DNA from: Rhodosporidiobolus odoratus
Taxonomy: Eukaryota > Basidiomycota > Microbotryomycetes > Sporidiobolales > Sporidiobolaceae
DNA length: 64,000 nucleotides
Direction of reading: 5' to 3'
NCBI GenBank assembly: GCA_034387635.1
Contig: JAOANU010000019.1
Location: 186,001-250,000 of the forward strand
Shown: in pieces, positions 58,904 through 64,000 of the stretch
Position numbering within the stretch: position 1 is the stretch's first letter
Layout of the letters: every line of letters starts with the position of its first letter
The notes under the pieces: model-generated
Databases searched by the model: none
Seen by the model: the letters and a program-made list of their open reading frames with translations, nothing else
What the model was told of the DNA's origin: nothing
Made by a program: the position numbers and the translations under genes

Positions 58904-60595
58904 ATGCTACCCCGACTCGCTCAAACCTCAGCCTCGCCTCGAATCAGCATTCGCACCTTCTTTCCACTTATTCAATTAACACCCTCCCCATTACACCGCA
59001 CGCAAGCCGCCAGCGAGGCAGCGCGCCGGACAAGGTCACAAGGAAGCCTGTCAGGCATGACTGCAATCCCGACGGGGTCAATACGACAGTTGACAACAGG
59101 AAGCCCAAGTCCTTCGCTACCAAGACGGACGCCGCAGTGGCCGAGTCTACAGCGGTCAGCAGGAACAGGGGCGCAGCGATGGGCGTCCAACTCGCCAGGG
59201 CAACCACCGCCCCCACCGTCCCCACCGGAGGAACAACCAGTCTACGCCCACGAAGACCTGCTCCTTCCTTCTTCCGTTTCTTCTCCCTCTTCTTCCTTGT
59301 CCCGACCACCCTCCTCTTCTTTCCTACGAAGACCTTCGTCGCCTGCTTCCTCAGCACATCGCACACGACCCCAGCCTTTCTTCTCGCCTTCGTACCTCCT
59401 CTCTGCCGAACCCCCTCTACCCCCACCTTCAACTTCTCCCCTCGTTCCTCTCTCTTCACCAATCCCGCAGCCTCTTGCTTCCTCTGTCCTCTCATCGGGC
59501 CTTCCCAACCCTGCCATCCGATGGCGAGCCCGGCCGCAAACAACGGTCAAGGACGACATCGACCTGTACAAAGCGTTGGGCAAATTCAAGCTGTCTAGCT
59601 TGGTCGTCCTGACCACCATGGCCGGCTACGCCATGTGTCCCGTCGATCCCGGTACTACCTCTGCGGCCATGGACGCCTTCGCCGCCTCCCTCGCCACTCT
59701 CCCGCCCGACTCCCTCTCTTCCGCCTTGCCTTCACCTTCCGATGCCGCCTCGACCTCAACCCCGAACAATCTCACCCTCTCCGTCCTCCTTCCCACGACA
59801 GTAGGAACGACTCTATGCGCCTTCTCCGCTGCCTCGTTCAACCAACTCATCGAAGCCCCCTACGACGCCCAAATGGCCCGTACCCGCGCCCGCCCCCTCC
59901 CCCGACGTGCCGTAACCCCCCTTCACACCTTCGCCTACGGTACCCTGACCGGAACGGTCGGTCTCGCCACTCTAGCCGCCATCAACCCCCTAGCAGCCCT
60001 TCTCGGCGCCGGGACCATCGCGCTCTACTGCCCACTCTACACCATCGCCAAACGTCACACCATCTACAACACCTGGATCGGTTCCGTCGTAGGCGCCATC
60101 CCCCCTCTGATAGGCTGGGCAGCCTGTACCGCCTCGATCGACCCTCTAACCCAACCCGGCGCCTGGGCTCTCTTCGGCCTCATGTTTTTCTGGCAATTTC
60201 CCCATTTCATGTCCCTCGCCCATACTCTTCGATCTTCGTACGCCTCGTCAGGGTATAGGATGCTTGCCGTCCTGGATCCCCCTAAAAATGCCCTGGTCTC
60301 GCTAAGGTACTCGCTCGCGCTCCTTCCCCTCTGTGCGGCGTTTCCTTACTTGGGCTTGACGACCTGGGCGTTTGCACCCTTGTCTGTACTCCCGAACGGG
60401 TTGATGGCGGCTGCGGCTTGGAGGTTTTGGAAGAAGAGGGAGGAGAGGAGGGCCAAGGAGCTGTTTTGGGCGTCGTTGATTCAGTTGCCAGCGGTATTGG
60501 GATTGGCTATGATCTGCAAGGCCGGGTTATGGGAGAAGGACGGCACAAACGGAGACGAGGCGGATCCGGCTGAGAAGGGTGAGCGTTCAGGATAA
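58904..60595 (+). CDS. COX10: Protoheme IX farnesyltransferase (heme O synthase)
   Basis: Single exon, 563 aa. The N-terminal about 200 residues are basic then Ser/Pro-rich, giving a mitochondrial presequence and a long linker. The UbiA-type core begins DIDLYKALGKFKLSSLVVLT. The first Asp-rich motif reads NQLIEAPYDAQMARTRARPL, matching the N-x3-D-x2-M-x-R-T-x2-RP pattern that binds the diphosphate through Mg2+. The second is YTIAKRHTIYNTWIGSVVGA, the Y-x3-K-R-x4-N pattern. FFWQFPHFMSLAHTLRSSYA is the COX10-specific motif with the heme-binding His pair. It adds farnesyl to heme B to make heme O for cytochrome oxidase, in the inner mitochondrial membrane. Several membrane helices are evident. 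The insert before the first motif is long compared with yeast. Confidence 0.95.
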   Translation: MLPRLAQTSASPRISIRTFFPLIQLTPSPLHRTQAASEAARRTRSQGSLSGMTAIPTGSIRQLTTGSPSPSLPRRTPQWPSLQRSAGTGAQRWASNSPGQPPPPPSPPEEQPVYAHEDLLLPSSVSSPSSSLSRPPSSSFLRRPSSPASSAHRTRPQPFFSPSYLLSAEPPLPPPSTSPLVPLSSPIPQPLASSVLSSGLPNPAIRWRARPQTTVKDDIDLYKALGKFKLSSLVVLTTMAGYAMCPVDPGTTSAAMDAFAASLATLPPDSLSSALPSPSDAASTSTPNNLTLSVLLPTTVGTTLCAFSAASFNQLIEAPYDAQMARTRARPLPRRAVTPLHTFAYGTLTGTVGLATLAAINPLAALLGAGTIALYCPLYTIAKRHTIYNTWIGSVVGAIPPLIGWAACTASIDPLTQPGAWALFGLMFFWQFPHFMSLAHTLRSSYASSGYRMLAVLDPPKNALVSLRYSLALLPLCAAFPYLGLTTWAFAPLSVLPNGLMAAAAWRFWKKREERRAKELFWASLIQLPAVLGLAMICKAGLWEKDGTNGDEADPAEKGERSG

Positions 60596-60775
60596 GTAGG
60601 AAGTTTGCAGTTATGCGTTGTCGTTTTATCTCGTTGTCTCTTCGCAATTTCCCTGCAGCAACTCTCGTCGCATTCATAGCATTCCCTTGTGTCTTTCGTC
60701 CCATGTGTGGACGGTCACCGAGAGAACGAGAACAGCAAGCGAGATTACATTTTCACCCGTCGACTCCGTATCATG

Positions 60776-62712
60776 CTAATACCTCGGCCTCTTGTCTTCT
60801 CCATACCCCCCGCCATACCCACCACCACCACCCCCAGCACCCTGTCCAGGTCCCTCCCCGTACCCTCTCTTTTCCCCTCCCATCCCTCCCGCACCTCCAC
60901 GCGGTCCATACCCCGAATCCATAGGACCCATCCCACCCCCTCCTCCCATCCCCCCAGCAGGCGGCGCCCCCGCAGCTCCTCCATACCCAATTCCACCACC
61001 GCTGAATCCTCCCCTCCCTCCTCCATAGCCCCCACCTCCACCGTGGTTTCCGAATCCCCCTCCTCCTCCTCCGGCGCCGGGAGGAGGTCCACCTTGGAAG
61101 CCGCCGCCGAAGCCACCCCCTCCTCCGAACCCGCCGCCACCGCCACCGCCAAAGTTGCCGCCGCCACGAGGGGGTCCGCCGCCATACCCGCCTCGGGAGA
61201 CGAAACCGCCACGGCCGCCTTTTTGGATCGTAGCGAGAACAGACGAGGGGAGCGCAAGTGGATAGAACAAACGGGACGTAATAGCATGAGACAGGATGGG
61301 GGCAGGACGTGAACGAGTGGTATTATCAGAAGGTGTAGGATATGGAACAAGCCGAAGAATGTCAGCAACCTCGGAAGAGAAGGGCGAGTGGGGTACGAGA
61401 TGGAGGAGGAGGACGTACCGCCGAAGCCACCACGACCACCGAATCCACCTCGAGGTTGGAACCCTCCTCCTCCTCCTCCGAAGTGGCCACCAAAGCCGCC
61501 TGGAGGACCCATAGCGGCGGGGTTGGGAGCGGGGTGACCACCTGTTGGTTTCGCCGCACGCACGAGGACATCGACCGAGTTAGCCTGATGGACAAGAAGG
61601 AGAAGAAGAAGAAGAAGTCGACTCGAACGCGGACGCACCCTTGATCTTCTTGACCCTACCACCCAAGCCTCCTCCGAGTCGGCGAGGCTTCCAGCCCTTG
61701 ACGGTTCGGCCGCGCTCAACGTCGATCAGGAGTCGCTTGCCGTGCATCTTGAGGCCGTCAGCGTCTTTGTAGGCGGCTGAATATAGAGCACAGTGCGCCG
61801 GAAGGACAGAGACAAGGGATCAGCTACTAACGAAACGAGCGAGCGAAAGGAGGAGGAAGAAGGAGACGGTAGAACGAACCCTTCATGTCCCTCTCCCTCT
61901 CAAACACCAAGAACGCGTAGCCCCGGCTCTTGCCCTCTTCATCCGTGACGAGTCGGACCCGTTCGAGCGTTCCGTACATCTCGAATTCGCGAGTGAGTTC
62001 CTTTTCGGTTACAGTCGTCGGGAGACGGCCGACGAAGAGGGTTTTGTAGGGGTCGCCGCAGATTTCTTCGTCGACTGAGGGATCGACTGCGAGCAGCACA
62101 TCACGACCGTGAGAACGGTAAAGAAAAGCAAGTCAGCAAGTGAAGCGATGGTGTGGAACAGGAGAGGGAGAACGTACAGACTGCTTTCTTGGCCGCCTCC
62201 CTCCGTTGTTCCCGCTCCCTCTTGCGCTTCTGGAACTGCTCCTCGGCAGTAAGCGAGAAGCCTGGTTGATCCTCTATCTTGGAGGACTCCTTCTTGGCCT
62301 TCTTTGCTGGAGCGGGTTTCGCCGGATGAGCTGCCTCTTCACCTTCTTCCTTGACCTGGGCAGCCTCACCCTCGGCCTTGATGTCTTCCTTGACCTCTGA
62401 AATCTTTCCCTCTTCAAGCTTTTCCAGCTTCTCCTCTCCCTTTTTAACGGTCTCCTCATCCACCTTCTCCCCCTCGACTTGTTCCTCCTCCTTGTCCTCT
62501 TCCTTCTCAGCACTCTCCATCTCCCTCTTTTCCTTCTCCTCCCTCAACTCCCCCAACGTCTTGGCCACCACAATCGGAGCCGGTCTCCTTCGGGTCGAGA
62601 GGGATTTCAGAGGGAAATCGGGGTCTCGACCGGTTGGTTTCAGGTAGGGCAAGGGGGGGCGGGGGGCGAAGAGTTTGAGGAGGTTGGGGGGGAGGAGATG
62701 CGTTCCGACCAT
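60776..62712 (-). CDS. SNP1: U1 snRNP 70 kDa protein (U1-70K)
   Basis: Five exons on the minus strand: 62712-62178, 62086-61880, 61776-61639, 61541-61419 and 61218-60776 (481 aa). The N-terminus [20 protein letters not shown] is the signature that wraps the U1 snRNP core and contacts U1-C. An unusually long Glu/Lys-rich insert (about residues 55-165) precedes the helix before the RRM. The RRM has [20 protein letters not shown] (RNP2) and [19 protein letters not shown] (RNP1), and binds stem-loop I of U1 snRNA. After [20 protein letters not shown] and [14 protein letters not shown], the C-terminal about 190 residues are Gly-rich with RGG repeats instead of the RS/RD tail of animals. It recognises 5' splice sites as part of U1 snRNP. 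Upstream of the ATG is an (ACC)n leader. Confidence 0.94.
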
Positions 62713-62713
62713 G

Positions 62714-62746
62714 TTGGTGGTGGTGGTGGTGGTATTGGTGGTGGGT
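62714..62746. repeat. ACC trinucleotide repeat just upstream of the U1-70K start codon
   Basis: On the plus strand GGT/TGG units repeat with one interruption; on the transcript this is (ACC)n ending next to the initiating ATG. It probably lies in the 5' leader. Confidence 0.75.
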
Positions 62747-63270
62747 TACGGCCAGGAGGGGAGGTGAGGGAGAAAGGCGGGTCGATGAGGGCAAGAAGGG
62801 TTGAAGGGCGCAGGTGTAGCTTGTTGCAGTTCTCTGCGGCTGCGATGCTATCTGCAGGTCTGTAGCAATCAGCACACGGCGCCGTCCTAGGTAGGGGAGG
62901 GGACGGGAGCAGGACATACCAAGTCGCCCGCAAACAGCTGTACGAGCAAGTCGAGGTAGTCGATGTGGTGCTGAGTGTCGGCTGCACCAGTCTAAGAGTT
63001 CCGGCTCGAGCAAGGAGAGTTGCGCGATGAGCGAGTCGGGGAAGAGGAAGCGAGCGTGTCTCTCGAGACGACGATCTCGCACAGGCTCTGGTAAAATTAG
63101 CGGAGGAGAGTACGAGGCTCAAGGTTCTGTAGTAGGACGGTTTCTCAGGCTACCTTGGGACTTGCGAAGCGGGCCGGGCTCCACCTCATCATCCACTCCG
63201 TCCGCATCTCGCTGTTCTCCCACCGTCTTCCTCTCTCTGCCGAGGTATCAGAACGAACGTAACGAAAGCG
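62747..63270. promoter_or_regulatory. Divergent promoter region, U1-70K / thioredoxin-fold gene
   Basis: About 520 bp between opposite genes. Overlapping short frames are not supported. Expected to hold both promoters. Confidence 0.4.
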
Positions 63271-64000
63271 ATGAAATTCTCGCTGTCCCTTGCCGCACTG
63301 TCGCTCCTTGCGGCCCCCGGTGTACTCGCTGGTCTGGAAACCTCGAAGTTCTCGGCACGTTTCCACCGGGCTGAACCTCGCACGTCGCTAGGCTGACCTT
63401 ACATTCGCTCCCACAGACTGTCCTGACGCCCAGCAACTTCGACGGGTAAGTGCCGCTCTGCGTAAGAGCCGCCGGCGCCGTGAACACGCCAAGTTGACGC
63501 AAATGGCTTTTTCGACTTGAAATTGGCGCTATTATCGCGCCTCTTTGTCCGCAGAGTCATTGCCTCTCAGTCGGAAGGTACCCTGGTAGGTTTTGGAACG
63601 GCTTGGTGTTCTTACTGCAAGGTACGTATAGGGGAAACCCTGTCAATTTTCCCTAAGTCGAACTCGTCAAATTTTGACCTTTTCTGCCCCATTCTTGCAT
63701 CTCCGCATCTGTAGAGCCTTGAGCCGACCTGGACGAAGATTGCTGAGGCTTTCGAAGGGGACGATCGCGTAAGTCGCGACTTTTTCTACCTCAGCAGCTT
63801 TCCCGGACCAACACCCTCGTCATTGTGCGACCACAGTGCAAGGTCGCTCACCTTGACGCTGACGACCCCGCTGCGAGGCCCCTGGCGTCCAAGTACGGCG
63901 TGAGCGGGTACCCGACCCTTAAGTGTACGTCTCCCTTTTCCAGATTTTCCCCTGACGCCTCGTGTCATGCTATCGCTAGCGGTCCACTTGTGCCCGACGT
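63271..64000 (+). CDS. ER thioredoxin-fold (protein disulfide isomerase-like) protein, 5' part
   Basis: The gene runs off the right edge. ATG at 63271 gives a signal peptide (MKFSLSLAALSLLAAPG). Supported exons: 63418-63446 (TVLTPSNFDG), 63555-63621, 63715-63768 and 63837-63924. Joined they read GTLVGFGTAWCSYCK, SLEPTWTKIAEAFEGDD, CKVAHLDADDP then YGVSGYPTLK. This is a complete thioredoxin fold with a C-x2-C active site (CSYC) and the cis-Pro loop (GYPTL). The usual PDI site is CGHC. CSYC lacks the His that makes PDI a good oxidant, so redox properties may differ, or this may be another ER thioredoxin family member (Mpd1/ERp38-like). The exact first donor is uncertain. Confidence 0.8.

Noticed and set aside
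58968..59543. A 191-codon minus-strand frame
   Set aside because: Antisense to COX10's Ser/Pro-rich N-terminal region, with no motif.
60776..61270. Gly-rich C-terminal exon as a separate glycine-rich RNA-binding or GAR1-like gene
   Set aside because: It splices in frame to the RRM and the U1-70K N-terminus, giving one coherent protein.

Overview
The window is nuclear DNA of a GC-rich, intron-dense fungus. Genes sit close together on both strands. Almost all are split by GT-AG introns of about 50-110 nt, and exons as short as 7-16 nt join in frame. Proteins carry Ser/Pro/Ala-rich extensions, and non-coding DNA is rich in C/T. Gene content (RTT109, COX10, Swd2, U1-70K, a CAS1-like PC-esterase, MYND and F-box relatives) and this architecture fit a basidiomycete yeast, most likely a red yeast of the Pucciniomycotina (Rhodotorula/Rhodosporidium type). 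The lineage is my inference. No virus, bacterial operon, CRISPR array or complete transposon was seen.

Layout. 0-0.3 kb: 3' end of a gene running in from the left. 0.6-5 kb: an F-box-like gene and a secreted pepsin-type protease. 5.4-11.3 kb: histone acetyltransferase RTT109, divergent from a 13-exon M28 metallopeptidase of the glutamate-carboxypeptidase II/transferrin-receptor type. 11.7-13.5 kb: ribonucleotide reductase small subunit. 14-16.7 kb: two adjacent decayed genes, F-box/LRR-like and MYND-finger. 16.9-19.9 kb: a PC-esterase, divergent from an HSBP1-like protein. 20.4-23.2 kb: eIF4B, divergent from a mitochondrial ribosomal protein of the uL30 family. 24.2-28.8 kb: an NDUFA4-like respiratory subunit and the spliceosome-associated CWF19. 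30-32.2 kb: an unrecognised small gene and a broken tandem relative. 32.4-34.2 kb: SWD2. 34.7-35.5 kb: an HD-domain gene with a nonsense codon. 36-39.3 kb: VMA6, divergent from a Cdc25/rhodanese phosphatase. 39.8-42.6 kb: an unrecognised gene and a DUF4451 protein. 43.7-48.6 kb: dephospho-CoA kinase and a secreted PIG-L-family deacetylase with three discoidin-like repeats. 49.6-51.7 kb: a second decayed F-box/LRR gene. 52.5-54.9 kb: a sugar transporter with an uninterrupted C120 tract in an intron. 56.1-64 kb: ROK1 helicase, COX10, U1-70K and the start of a thioredoxin-fold (PDI-like) gene.

Most intact genes are housekeeping: translation and rRNA processing (TIF3, MRPL33, ROK1), splicing (CWF19, SNP1), chromatin (RTT109, SWD2), respiration (COX10, NDUFA4-like), dNTP and CoA synthesis, and vacuolar acidification. 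Several form tight head-to-head pairs sharing 150-200 bp. Between them lie islands of decayed or lineage-specific genes (14-16.7, 30-32, 34.7-35.5 and 49.6-51.7 kb). I found no clearly new multi-gene system. The best candidates for something undescribed are the small paralogous family at 30-32 kb, the PIG-L/discoidin enzyme and the C120 intron tract. Splice coordinates were derived by hand from reading-frame continuity and motif alignment. Where exon lists are given, the summed lengths are multiples of three.
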